Assembly (NCBI GenBank): GCA_051201585.1
Contig: CP179198.1
Location: forward strand, 1,984,001 to 2,048,000
Reading direction: 5' to 3'
From: UBA868 sp016776875
GTDB lineage: Bacteria; Pseudomonadota; Gammaproteobacteria; Arenicellales; UBA868
DNA length: 64,000 nucleotides
This document shows, one piece after another, positions 27,079 through 34,968 of this stretch. The notes beneath the pieces were generated by a model. The model was not told where the DNA came from and made no database searches. It was given only the letters and a program-made list of their open reading frames with translations. Positions within the stretch are counted from its first letter, which is position 1, and each line of letters opens with the position of its first letter. The translations under genes were made by a program, and so were the position numbers.

Positions 27079-27157
27079 GTAAAATTAAAAAATTAAACCC
27101 CAAAGTCCGGCACACGCCAAAGCAAAATTACCTTTAAATAGGCATTTCGAGAACATT

Positions 27158-28000
27158 ATGAATTCACCACAATACCCGGAAGGCATTGCTTTACAAGTCC
27201 GCGAAGCGCTTGCTGAAGATGTCGGCGATGGCGATTTAACAGCGATGCTGGTTGATGCAAATCAGGTCTTCACTGCGACATTAATCAGTCGTGAGCCAGC
27301 AATAGTCTGCGGAGGCCCGTGGATTACCGCAGTCTTCAAACAACTCGATCCCAGTATTCAGATTGAATTTCTCCTGCAAGATTCGGAGCCCATTACGGCA
27401 ATGCAGACCTGGTGCACTGTAAAAGGCCCGGCACGCGCCCTTCTGACAGGAGAACGAACGGCATTAAATTTCGCTCAGGCGCTATCAGGAACTGCGACCG
27501 CAACCCGGGCAATGATCGATCAAATTACTGGCACTCGTGCGCAATTACTAGACACCCGGAAAACCCTTCCCGGCATGAGAGCGGCCCAGAAATATGCGGT
27601 CCGGTGTGGTGGGGGTGTAAATCACAGGATGGGGCTTTATGACGGCATCTTAGTCAAAGAAAACCATATTCGCGCCGCAGGCTCTATCGCAAACGCAATA
27701 GATCTTGCATTAAAAAATCCAAAAGGTGTCGCACTTGTTGAAATTGAAGTTGAAAATATCAGTGAATTTTCGCAAGCGCTTGACGCTGGCGCCAAACGCA
27801 TATTGCTCGACAACTTCTCAAATACGGATCTAGAAAAGGCCGTCGCACTAAATAACGGACAGGTCGAATTAGAGGCCTCGGGTAACGTTAACCTGCAGAC
27901 CATTAGAGCAATTGCAGACACCGGCGTGAACTTTATCTCTTGCGGTCAAATCACCAAAGATATAAAAGCAATTGACCTAAGTCTTCAGTTTTCGACCTGA
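27158..28000 (+). CDS. nadC: Quinolinate phosphoribosyltransferase (nicotinate-nucleotide pyrophosphorylase)
   Basis: Converts quinolinate and PRPP to nicotinate mononucleotide in de novo NAD synthesis. The 280 residues include the EDVGDGDLT N-terminal motif, LLDTRKTLPGMR with the substrate-binding Arg and Lys, the YAVRCGGGVNHRMGLYDGILVKENH active-site region, and a C-terminal SGNVNLQTIRAIADTGVNFISCG barrel closure. It stands alone between clpB and the TlpA-like gene; its 3' end overlaps the convergent TlpA-like gene by 16 bases. nadE, a later step of NAD synthesis, is at 32.1-33.7 kb. Confidence 0.97.
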   Translation: MNSPQYPEGIALQVREALAEDVGDGDLTAMLVDANQVFTATLISREPAIVCGGPWITAVFKQLDPSIQIEFLLQDSEPITAMQTWCTVKGPARALLTGERTALNFAQALSGTATATRAMIDQITGTRAQLLDTRKTLPGMRAAQKYAVRCGGGVNHRMGLYDGILVKENHIRAAGSIANAIDLALKNPKGVALVEIEVENISEFSQALDAGAKRILLDNFSNTDLEKAVALNNGQVELEASGNVNLQTIRAIADTGVNFISCGQITKDIKAIDLSLQFST

Positions 28001-28476
28001 GCATCAAACTCCAATAACCAGTGCTCAAGTTGATTTGCCGTTACCGGCCCTATATGCGTTTTCAGAAGCTCACCGGTCGGCGATAAAAAAAAAGTTGAGG
28101 GCAGGCCCTTTAACGGTTCCATCGGGACAAGCGGCTCATCGCCAATCAACAACACTGGATAATTTATGTTGAGTTCTTCAGCAAAGTCCCGAATCTGATC
28201 AACCGGTGTTTTTTCAAAAGCGATACCAATGACTTCAACCCGGTCGCCGAACGTGTTGCGAAATTCAATGAGATCCGGAATCTCCTGAATGCATGGCCCA
28301 CACCAGGTCGCCCAAAAGTTAACGAGCAATAACCGCCCATGATAGTCGGAAATTCGCTTATTTTCGCCGTAAATATCGACTAGTTCATATTCAATGGGCG
28401 CAGCCAATACGAAAATGGGGTTCAAGCTAATAAACCAAGCCAAAAGCACCGATCGAATTAGTAAATTGCGTTTCAT
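27985..28476 (-). CDS. Periplasmic TlpA/ResA-like thioredoxin-fold protein
   Basis: A 163-residue protein with a signal peptide (about 1-26: basic KRN start, hydrophobic LLAWFISLNPIFVLAA) and one thioredoxin domain. The active site is WATWCGPC with Cys59 and Cys62, and the cis-proline loop reads LKGLPSTFFLS. This fits the TlpA/ResA/DsbE group of periplasmic reductases, which reduce particular disulfides in exported proteins. Its electron donor (a DsbD or CcdA type protein) is not in the window. It is divergent from a Cys-rich secreted peptide and a periplasmic rhodanese, which are plausible partners. Confidence 0.85.
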   Translation of the reverse strand: MKRNLLIRSVLLAWFISLNPIFVLAAPIEYELVDIYGENKRISDYHGRLLLVNFWATWCGPCIQEIPDLIEFRNTFGDRVEVIGIAFEKTPVDQIRDFAEELNINYPVLLIGDEPLVPMEPLKGLPSTFFLSPTGELLKTHIGPVTANQLEHWLLEFDAQVEN

Positions 28477-28519
28477 AAGTATTACTATTTATATTTTAGG
28501 ATATCCCAAATGACATAGG

Positions 28520-28534
28520 CGGGATCACATCCCG
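28520..28534. repeat. Inverted repeat in the tlpA-like / Cys-rich peptide divergent region
   Basis: CGGGAT (28520-28525), three bases, ATCCCG (28529-28534) is a perfect inverted repeat lying 44 bases upstream of the TlpA-like gene and 64 bases upstream of the Cys-rich peptide gene. It could be a shared operator. There is no T-run beside it on either strand, so it is not a terminator. Confidence 0.4.
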
Positions 28535-28597
28535 GACTAGCAATAGTTTAGCGTTTTCAATACATTTTAAGGATTGACCAATATTCCTAGAAGCAAA

Positions 28598-28789
28598 ATG
28601 CCAAAAAAATCGAACGTCGTCATGTTTTTTCTTGCCAGCAGTTTGCTCGCTTCGACTGCATCGCTTGCAGATGGTCCTCCCGCGGGGGGAGATGCGGACG
28701 CCTGGTGCGAAGCAAATCAAAATGCTTGTGTCACATGGTGTGAGACACGCCCGGACGAAGAGATCTGTCAGGAACCTGAGTGCGACTAG
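28598..28789 (+). CDS. Secreted cysteine-rich mini-protein
   Basis: A 63-residue product from the ATG at 28598, chosen because it gives a clean signal peptide (PKKSNVVMFFLASSLLASTASLA, cleavage near residue 24); an upstream TTG at 28574 only adds 8 residues. The mature 39 residues are acidic and hold five Cys in the pattern WC-x6-C-x2-WC-x7-C-x4-C, plus two Trp. No family is recognised. It is followed by the rhodanese gene after 78 bases on the same strand and is divergent from the TlpA-like gene. A metal- or thiol-handling role is possible but is only inference. Confidence 0.6.
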   Translation: MPKKSNVVMFFLASSLLASTASLADGPPAGGDADAWCEANQNACVTWCETRPDEEICQEPECD

Positions 28790-28831
28790 GATTCAAAACA
28801 AGATGAGTTCGAAAGTTTGCTGTAACCACCT

Positions 28832-28855
28832 TAACCATAACCATAACCATAACCA
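28832..28855 (+). repeat. Tandem TAACCA hexanucleotide repeat
   Basis: Four perfect tandem copies of TAACCA, with a fifth copy nine bases upstream (28823-28828). The array ends exactly where the AAAGGAG ribosome-binding site of the rhodanese gene begins. Copy-number change would alter leader length but not any reading frame. Confidence 0.7.
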
Positions 28856-28867
28856 AAGGAGATTAGT

Positions 28868-29515
28868 TTGAAGACTCTCAAAATAGTACTCGGAGGAATG
28901 CTGAGCATGGCGCTGTTAGGGCCTGTCTCTGCAAACAAGCCGGTTGGTATCTGGGGCGATCAGATGGAAGTGACCGTGACCCATAACGGAACCTCAACCG
29001 ATATCACGCGGAACCAGGACAACAAGAATACGGTCAATCCGGCATTCGCAAAAACTTCGCGTCCTTGCCCGCCTTTTTGTATTCAGCCCGCTGTCTTGGC
29101 ACCGGGCGTCGAAACAATCGCAGAGCGTGAGCTCATGCATTACGCCGAGATGATGAGCAATGGTGACTCTTCAATTATTGTCATCGACTCTCGAACCCCG
29201 GACTGGGTGGCGAAGGGCACCATTCCAAGCGCGATCAACGTGCCTTGGACCAGTCTGAATCCAGCTAAAGGAGCGACGCCAATTGATATCGCCGAGATTA
29301 TGCAGTCGGTTTTTAATGTGACTGAAAGCGAAGGTCTTTTTGACTTCTCCGATGCCAAAACTGCAGTCATGTTCTGCAACGGCATGTGGTGCGGTCAATC
29401 GCCGAACAACATCAAAAACTTGCTCAAATTCGGATATCCTGCCCACAAAATCAAGTGGTATCGGGGCGGCATGCAGGATTGGGAGATCTTGGGCCTGAGC
29501 ACAGCCAAACCTTAA
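28868..29515 (+). CDS. Periplasmic rhodanese-like protein with a two-cysteine active loop
   Basis: A 215-residue exported protein. The TTG start at 28868 is supported by a strong AAAGGAG ribosome-binding site ending seven bases upstream and by the signal peptide it creates (about 1-22, ending PVSA). Residues about 84-210 form a rhodanese domain: IIVIDSRTPDWVAKGTIPSA, then the active-site loop CNGMWCGQS with Cys170 and Cys175, then WYRGGMQDWEILGL. The loop is longer than the usual CxxGxRS and carries a second Cys where a basic residue is normal. A Cys67-x3-Cys71 pair (RPCPPFC) precedes the domain. Rhodaneses move sulfane sulfur or detoxify cyanide; the extra cysteines suggest redox-linked activity. 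Confidence 0.8.
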   Translation: MKTLKIVLGGMLSMALLGPVSANKPVGIWGDQMEVTVTHNGTSTDITRNQDNKNTVNPAFAKTSRPCPPFCIQPAVLAPGVETIAERELMHYAEMMSNGDSSIIVIDSRTPDWVAKGTIPSAINVPWTSLNPAKGATPIDIAEIMQSVFNVTESEGLFDFSDAKTAVMFCNGMWCGQSPNNIKNLLKFGYPAHKIKWYRGGMQDWEILGLSTAKP

Positions 29516-29539
29516 GTAAGATCTTTCTAAAAGTTGTTC

Positions 29540-29568
29540 AAAAAGGCGGGGCTTAGCCCCGCCTTTTT
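29540..29568. terminator. Bidirectional intrinsic terminator
   Basis: GGCGGGGC-tta-GCCCCGCC (29545-29563) is followed by TTTTT and preceded by AAAAA, so it can end both the rhodanese transcript (+) and the pgeF transcript (-). Confidence 0.9.
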
Positions 29569-29578
29569 ATTGAATTCA

Positions 29579-30343
29579 TTATTGAGTCGATCGCTCAATC
29601 CAGATCAGAGACGCCATTCGGCCACACTGCCCCTGTCGGCGATATGAATACCAGCGCCGTTCATCAGAATACGTGCAATGATCGCTCGAACTAACAGTAT
29701 AAACACCAGCACGCTCAAGACGCTTTACGATCAAACTGGGTAGGTCTGCAAAGAACTTGTCACCATCTGCCAGAAAAAATATTTCATCTTCGTGCGAAAC
29801 CAGTAATTTATCTTTAACCTCACGGCCAATTTGAAAACAATCGGGTCCAATCGTCGGGCCGACTGATGCGATAATTTCCCGGCTGTCGCTCGGCATCAAA
29901 GCCAGCGCTTTCTCGATAATACCGGCGGCAATGCCCCGCCAGCCCCCATGCAAAAGCGCGACAAAAGTGCCCTGCCGATCGGTCAGAAAAATAGGCGCGC
30001 AATCAGCCGTCAAAATCACGCTTACGACACCAGAACGGCAAGTAAAGCTACCATCCGCCCGCTTTCGCGGATCAGGTTGATCAAGATTCGTGATCTCGGT
30101 CCCATGCACCTGCTCTAACCAAAATGGATTTGCGGGCAGATTTAAACCCTGTTTCAACAGGCGGCGATTGGATTCCACTCTCATCGTTGCATCGCCCACA
30201 TGCTGAGCCAGATTAAACCCGCTAAATGGGTCCGTAGCATTGGCATACACACGCTCGGTCGTTAATGCTCTAACCCACCGTGGCACCGGCCAATTAGGCT
30301 CGATCCAACTCATCAACTCGTCAGAAACAGGTTTGCTCTGCAT
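29579..30343 (-). CDS. pgeF: Peptidoglycan editing factor PgeF / polyphenol oxidase family (YfiH)
   Basis: A 254-residue member of the DUF152/multicopper-like purine-nucleoside and YfiH group. The zinc-site residues are visible as His80 (LEQVHG), Cys115 (TADCAP) and His132 (LLHGGWRG). In E. coli the protein removes wrong amino acids (L-Ser in place of L-Ala) from peptidoglycan precursors. Its start overlaps the end of rluD by 23 bases, as in the E. coli rluD-yfiH arrangement, so the two are cotranscribed. Confidence 0.93.
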   Translation of the reverse strand: MQSKPVSDELMSWIEPNWPVPRWVRALTTERVYANATDPFSGFNLAQHVGDATMRVESNRRLLKQGLNLPANPFWLEQVHGTEITNLDQPDPRKRADGSFTCRSGVVSVILTADCAPIFLTDRQGTFVALLHGGWRGIAAGIIEKALALMPSDSREIIASVGPTIGPDCFQIGREVKDKLLVSHEDEIFFLADGDKFFADLPSLIVKRLERAGVYTVSSSDHCTYSDERRWYSYRRQGQCGRMASLIWIERSTQ

Positions 30344-31295
30344 CTTCCGAAAGCGCTTTTGTCAGTAAATCCATATCTGCAGGCATCGGACTCGTCCAAA
30401 GAAGGGATTCACCGGAAACGGGATGATCGAACCCTAGCTGGGTGGCGTGGAGTGCCTGGCGTCCAAATTTCCGCAGTGCATCGATTACTCGATCTGACGC
30501 TTGAGCGGGTATTCGAACGCGACTCCCGTAAAGAGAGTCACCCACCAAGGGGAATCCAAGATGCGTCATGTGGACCCGAATCTGATGGGTTCGGCCAGAC
30601 TTTAACTTAAGTCCTAACAAACTATGAGAGCGAAAACGCTTGAGCACTCGATATTGGGTTTCAGCAGACTTGCCGGTTTCAGTCACCGCCATTTTAATAC
30701 GATCTCTAGGATGCCTGCCGATCGGGGCATCAATATTACCCCCGCTAATGGGGCAACCGTTAACCACAGCAAGATACTCTCTCACAACTTCGCGGCGTTC
30801 AAGTGTTTGAATTAAATATCCTCGTGCGCGTTCGCTGAGTGCAACCACAATTAAACCACTGGTATCTTTGTCAAGGCGGTGAACAATTCCAGCGCGCGGC
30901 AGTGAAGCGGTATTCGGATATCGATACAAAATGGCATTCGCCAATGTTCCGGATCCATTGCCCGCGCCTGGATGAACCACCAGGCCAGCCGGTTTGTTAA
31001 TGACAACCAAATCGGCGTCCTCATATTCAATTGAGAGATGGAGATCCTCCGGCGCCCATTTAAGGGACGGCATCTCGGGCACAGCCAGACTTAAAACCTC
31101 TCCCCCTGAAACAATCAAGCGCGGCGAGGGAATACTGTCGCCCATCAGAATCCGCCCTTGCTTTAACCACACTTGGAGCTGTGAGCGGGAATAAGGCGGA
31201 AAAACAGACGGCATCACCTTATCCAGTCGAGACCCGCTAGCGGATTCAGGGATTGCCCCCACTAATAAGTCATTTGATTCATCTGGGGTAGTCAC
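30321..31295 (-). CDS. rluD: 23S rRNA pseudouridine synthase RluD
   Basis: Forms pseudouridines 1911, 1915 and 1917 in helix 69 of 23S rRNA. The 324 residues contain an N-terminal S4 RNA-binding domain (about 20-75, SGSRLDKVMPSVF) and the catalytic domain with VHRLDKDTSGL, where Asp142 is the catalytic aspartate. The C-terminal GRTHQIRVHMTHLGFPLVGD is diagnostic of the RluA/RluD family. The gene is divergent from bamD and followed by pgeF, the order conserved in Gammaproteobacteria, which favours RluD over RluA or RluC. Confidence 0.94.
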   Translation of the reverse strand: MTTPDESNDLLVGAIPESASGSRLDKVMPSVFPPYSRSQLQVWLKQGRILMGDSIPSPRLIVSGGEVLSLAVPEMPSLKWAPEDLHLSIEYEDADLVVINKPAGLVVHPGAGNGSGTLANAILYRYPNTASLPRAGIVHRLDKDTSGLIVVALSERARGYLIQTLERREVVREYLAVVNGCPISGGNIDAPIGRHPRDRIKMAVTETGKSAETQYRVLKRFRSHSLLGLKLKSGRTHQIRVHMTHLGFPLVGDSLYGSRVRIPAQASDRVIDALRKFGRQALHATQLGFDHPVSGESLLWTSPMPADMDLLTKALSEDAEQTCF

Positions 31296-31341
31296 AATTG
31301 CGATCTTTTTCGAATGGTTTTCAAAAGTATAATAGGGCGAA

Positions 31342-32124
31342 ATGATCTCAAGACTTTTACATTATCATCTTGGCGCTCTTTCAAAAGGGTGTTTTGCTGC
31401 CATTATCATTTTAATTGGCTCTGGATGCTCCATTCTGGAAGTCGCTGACGAAACCGCTAATTGGACCGTCGAGGACTTCATGAATGAGGGTCAAGCACAA
31501 ATGGCCGACAGCGCCTGGTCGGGCGCCATTGCGACCTACCGTCAGATGCTCGGCAGATTCCCTTATGGACAATACGCCGAACAAGCCCAATTGGATATCG
31601 CCTACGCTTATTTTAAAAATAGCGAGCCTGCCTTGGCCGCATCAAGTGCAGATCAATTTATTCGAATGCATCCAACACATCCCAATGTGGACTATGCATA
31701 TTATCTCAAAGGCTTATCGCTTTTCGAGCCGCCAGACGGATGGCTTGATGTCATTTCGGGTGTCAATCCTGCTAACAATGACATCCAGCCCGTTCAAGAG
31801 GCGTTCTCGGTTTATCAGTCGCTAATTTCACGCTTTCCAGACAGTCGTTACGCACCGGAAGCGCGCAAGCGATTAATCTATATTATCAACGTACTTGCTG
31901 CACATGAGGCTGAAGTCGCGCAGTATTACTATGCGATGGGTGCCGACGTCGCTGCGGTCAACCGAGCGCGGTTTATTCTGGAGACTTACCAGAATTCATC
32001 ATCCGTCGAGGACGCTCTTGGCGTGATGATGCTCGCGTATAAACGAATGGGTCTTGTCGAACTTTATGACGACACGTCTCGAGTGCTCGAACTGAACTTT
32101 CCCGAGAGTCGTTATCTCAACTAA
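31342..32124 (+). CDS. bamD: Outer-membrane assembly lipoprotein BamD
   Basis: Essential lipoprotein of the BAM complex that inserts beta-barrel proteins in the outer membrane. The 260 residues begin with a lipoprotein signal ending LIGSGC (lipidated Cys29), followed by five TPR-like helical repeats (EGQAQMADSAWSGAIATYRQM, QAQLDIAYAYFKNSEPALA, and onward). A TATAAT hexamer at 31328-31333 ends only eight bases before the ATG, so if it is the real -10 the transcript would be almost leaderless, or translation starts further in. The 3' end overlaps convergent nadE by eight bases. Confidence 0.95.
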   Translation: MISRLLHYHLGALSKGCFAAIIILIGSGCSILEVADETANWTVEDFMNEGQAQMADSAWSGAIATYRQMLGRFPYGQYAEQAQLDIAYAYFKNSEPALAASSADQFIRMHPTHPNVDYAYYLKGLSLFEPPDGWLDVISGVNPANNDIQPVQEAFSVYQSLISRFPDSRYAPEARKRLIYIINVLAAHEAEVAQYYYAMGADVAAVNRARFILETYQNSSSVEDALGVMMLAYKRMGLVELYDDTSRVLELNFPESRYLN

Positions 32125-33730
32125 ATCCTGACGTAATCGGATATCGTCGATCTCGACCAAAGGCCCTACGCGTAACCCTGACACCGGGAGGCGCTTGTCG
32201 GCGCTTATGCTCATTACGAACGACCATTCGGACAATTTGGTCAACGGTTCCGCGATCAAAACCTTTTGACGCAATTTCAGCGGGCGACAAGTCATTCTCG
32301 ATGAAATCTTCAAGAATGGGGTCGAGAATCTCGTATGGTGGAAGGCTATCAGTATCCGCCTGATCTGGCGCCAGCTCCGCCGACGGGGGTCGAGTAATCA
32401 CCCGCTCGGGAATCACCGCACTTTGCTGATTACGATATCGTGCGAGCGCAAACACAACGGTTTTGGGCACATCCTTGATCACGGCAAATCCGCCTGCCAT
32501 GTCTCCATACAAAGTCGCATATCCGACCGCCATCTCGCTTTTATTGCCCGTCGTCAGAACAATCTTGCCCGTTTTGTTGGAAATCGCCATCAACAGATTG
32601 CCGCGAATTCTTGACTGAAGATTTTCTTCAGTTGTATCTTTTGGAAGTCCTGCAAATAGCGGATCGAGCGCAAGGCGATAGGATTCGACCAGATGTTCGA
32701 TAGAAATCAATTCATACGCAACACCCAAAGAGCGTGCTTGCGCTTGTGCATCCTCAATGCTCATCGCTCTCGTAAACTGAGACGGCATTAAGACAGCCTG
32801 TACGTTTTCACTTCCAAGAGCATCTGCCGCAATCGCTAAGGTCAGGGCGGAATCGATACCCCCCGACAGTCCGAGAACAGCGCCAGAGAATCCATTTTTG
32901 TGGACGTAATCTTTTACACCCAAACAAAGTGCCTGATAAACACTCTCCTCGTTTGAAAGCAATGAGACTTGTCTTGCACGATTGTCATCGGGTGAGTCGT
33001 TAATCCCCACACAAAACAAGTCCTCTTGAAAAAAATGCCCCCGGCTTATCGTTTGACCCTTCGAGTTAACAACAAACGATCCACCATCAAACACCAGTTC
33101 GTCCTGTCCACCAACGAGGTTGACATAAACAATGGGCACATCGACCTCCCGTGCACGCTCCGAAACAACCTGGGCCTCGCGCTCACGTGCTTTATCAATA
33201 TTAAAGGGAGACGCGTTCAGGTTAACAATCAACTGCGCGCCAGCGTCGACACTGTCCGCGGCGGGCTGGCGATGCCAAATGTCTTCACAAATAGTTAAAC
33301 CGACTTTGCAGTTATCAATATCAACGACGCAAGGTGTATGCCCTGCACTGAAATAACGTTTTTCATCAAAAACGCCAAAATTCGGTAGCTCTCTTTTTCG
33401 GTAAGAGGCAATCGACTTGCCCCGGTAAATGACTGATGCCGCATTAAACAACTGATTGTTATCGCGCAGTGGATGCCCCACAATGACATGGATATCGTCT
33501 ATTCTCGCCATTAATTCGAGCAGCGCATCGTCAACCTGCTGTAAAAAGTCCGTCCTGAGTAGAAGATCCTCAGGTGGATACCCGGTCAGAGATAGCTCCG
33601 GAAAAACGATCGCCCTGCACCCTAATTCTTTTTTGGCACGATCCACGTAATCCGTGATCTTGGCCAGATTTTTCTTGACATCGCCAACGGTAAAATTGGG
33701 CTGCGCAACCGCAATAGAGAGAGGATTCAT
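32117..33730 (-). CDS. nadE: Glutamine-dependent NAD+ synthetase
   Basis: Last step of NAD synthesis: amidation of nicotinate adenine dinucleotide. The 537 residues carry an N-terminal nitrilase-type glutaminase (Glu45 in FPELSLTG, Lys in RELPNFGVF region, Cys in LTICEDIWH) and a C-terminal synthetase with the P-loop GLSGGIDSALT near residue 285 and TTGNKSEMAVGY. The fused glutaminase lets it use glutamine rather than ammonia. Convergent with bamD and divergent from the next gene, with start codons touching. Confidence 0.96.
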   Translation of the reverse strand: MNPLSIAVAQPNFTVGDVKKNLAKITDYVDRAKKELGCRAIVFPELSLTGYPPEDLLLRTDFLQQVDDALLELMARIDDIHVIVGHPLRDNNQLFNAASVIYRGKSIASYRKRELPNFGVFDEKRYFSAGHTPCVVDIDNCKVGLTICEDIWHRQPAADSVDAGAQLIVNLNASPFNIDKAREREAQVVSERAREVDVPIVYVNLVGGQDELVFDGGSFVVNSKGQTISRGHFFQEDLFCVGINDSPDDNRARQVSLLSNEESVYQALCLGVKDYVHKNGFSGAVLGLSGGIDSALTLAIAADALGSENVQAVLMPSQFTRAMSIEDAQAQARSLGVAYELISIEHLVESYRLALDPLFAGLPKDTTEENLQSRIRGNLLMAISNKTGKIVLTTGNKSEMAVGYATLYGDMAGGFAVIKDVPKTVVFALARYRNQQSAVIPERVITRPPSAELAPDQADTDSLPPYEILDPILEDFIENDLSPAEIASKGFDRGTVDQIVRMVVRNEHKRRQAPPGVRVTRRAFGRDRRYPITSGFS

Positions 33731-33762
33731 TGGATATTGGAAGTAAAGATGTCGATTTAAAG

Positions 33763-34938
33763 ATGACCAATAAGGAACAGTCTAATCATAAGGCTGAGCG
33801 GGTCATCTTAACAACAAATCCTTCGATAACCGCTCTTGACCAGCGCCAGTGGGACATGATGGTGCCTGAAGATGATCCCAGCCTGCAATATGAATTTCTC
33901 CGGGCGTTGGAGGACAGTGGCAGTTGCATCAGCGAAACCGGGTGGGCGCCCTGTCATATTGCGGCAAGCATCAATGGTCAACTGATTGGCGGCGCGCCGT
34001 GCTATCTTAAAAATCATTCGTACGGTGAATTTGTTTTTGACTGGGCTTGGGCGAACGCTTATGAGCGAGCGGGAATGTCGTACTACCCCAAACTGCTGAT
34101 TGCTGTTCCGTTCACACCCGTTTCTGGCGCCCGAATCATCAGCCACCCTGATCATGATAGTGCGGCAATTCGCTCTCACATCGCAGGCGCGCTTCCCGCA
34201 ATTGCTGAAAAACTCAAAGTCTCGTCTGTACACTGTATTTTCTGTAACACAAACGACCTCGACGCTCTGACTGCGAATAATTTCGTCGCCCGAGAAGGTA
34301 GACAGTTTCATTGGCATAACCCCGGGTATCATAATTTTGATGATTTCCTGAGCGCACTTTCATCTAAAAAACGAAAAAATATCATTCGCGAAAGAAGACG
34401 CGTTAAGGATCAAGGTATTCAACTGACCTGGGTCGACGGACCGGATATTACGACTCAGCATAAGAAGCTGCTATACGCGTGTTATCAAAATACGATTAGG
34501 GAACATGGCTCCTATGCCTATCTGACATCGTCTTTCTTTGAAAATCTAATTCACGCGTTACCAAACTCGGTCCAAATGCTCGTGGCATCGAAAGATAATA
34601 AAGACCTCGCGTGTGGATTTTTTCTCCGGGGCAAAAATACATTGTATGGTCGATACTGGGGAGCGTTAGAGCATGTGACCGATCTACATTTTGAAGTCTG
34701 TTATTACACGCCAATTGAATATTGCATTGCACATCAACTGCTCAGATTTGAAGCGGGCGCTCAGGGCGAACACAAACTAAGCCGGGGCCTTACACCACAA
34801 AAGACGTTGTCTGCGCACTGGTTGGTGAACCCGGGTTTCCATGAGGCGGTAAAGCAGTTCACCTTGAACGAGCAGGATCATCTGGCGGAATATACTCAAA
34901 TGCTGGAGTCGCACTCTCCATTCAAGCAGACGGAATAG
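33763..34938 (+). CDS. COG3146/DUF482 GNAT-like acyltransferase
   Basis: About 391 residues from the ATG at 33763; a TTG at 33730 would add 11 residues and would overlap nadE by one base. The protein belongs to the DUF482 (COG3146) group, distant relatives of GNAT and FemAB transferases: WAWANAYERAGMSYYPKLLIAVPFTPV, LSSKKRKNIIRERRRV and the C-terminal FEAGAQGEHKLSRGL are hallmark stretches. Members are annotated as peptidoglycan-related or general N-acyltransferases, but no substrate is proven. It starts a plus-strand row of four genes with aat, bpt and an MBL hydrolase, 30 bases ahead of aat. Confidence 0.85.
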   Translation: MTNKEQSNHKAERVILTTNPSITALDQRQWDMMVPEDDPSLQYEFLRALEDSGSCISETGWAPCHIAASINGQLIGGAPCYLKNHSYGEFVFDWAWANAYERAGMSYYPKLLIAVPFTPVSGARIISHPDHDSAAIRSHIAGALPAIAEKLKVSSVHCIFCNTNDLDALTANNFVAREGRQFHWHNPGYHNFDDFLSALSSKKRKNIIRERRRVKDQGIQLTWVDGPDITTQHKKLLYACYQNTIREHGSYAYLTSSFFENLIHALPNSVQMLVASKDNKDLACGFFLRGKNTLYGRYWGALEHVTDLHFEVCYYTPIEYCIAHQLLRFEAGAQGEHKLSRGLTPQKTLSAHWLVNPGFHEAVKQFTLNEQDHLAEYTQMLESHSPFKQTE

Positions 34939-34968
34939 GCTGATTGCCAATGCTAAAATGAGAAGACA

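Noticed and set aside
28832..28855. TAACCA repeats as a CRISPR or telomere-like array
   Set aside because: Only four short tandem copies with no spacers; a simple sequence repeat.
33808..34332. A 174-codon minus-strand frame opposite the COG3146 gene
   Set aside because: The plus-strand gene is well conserved there and the antisense product is not protein-like.
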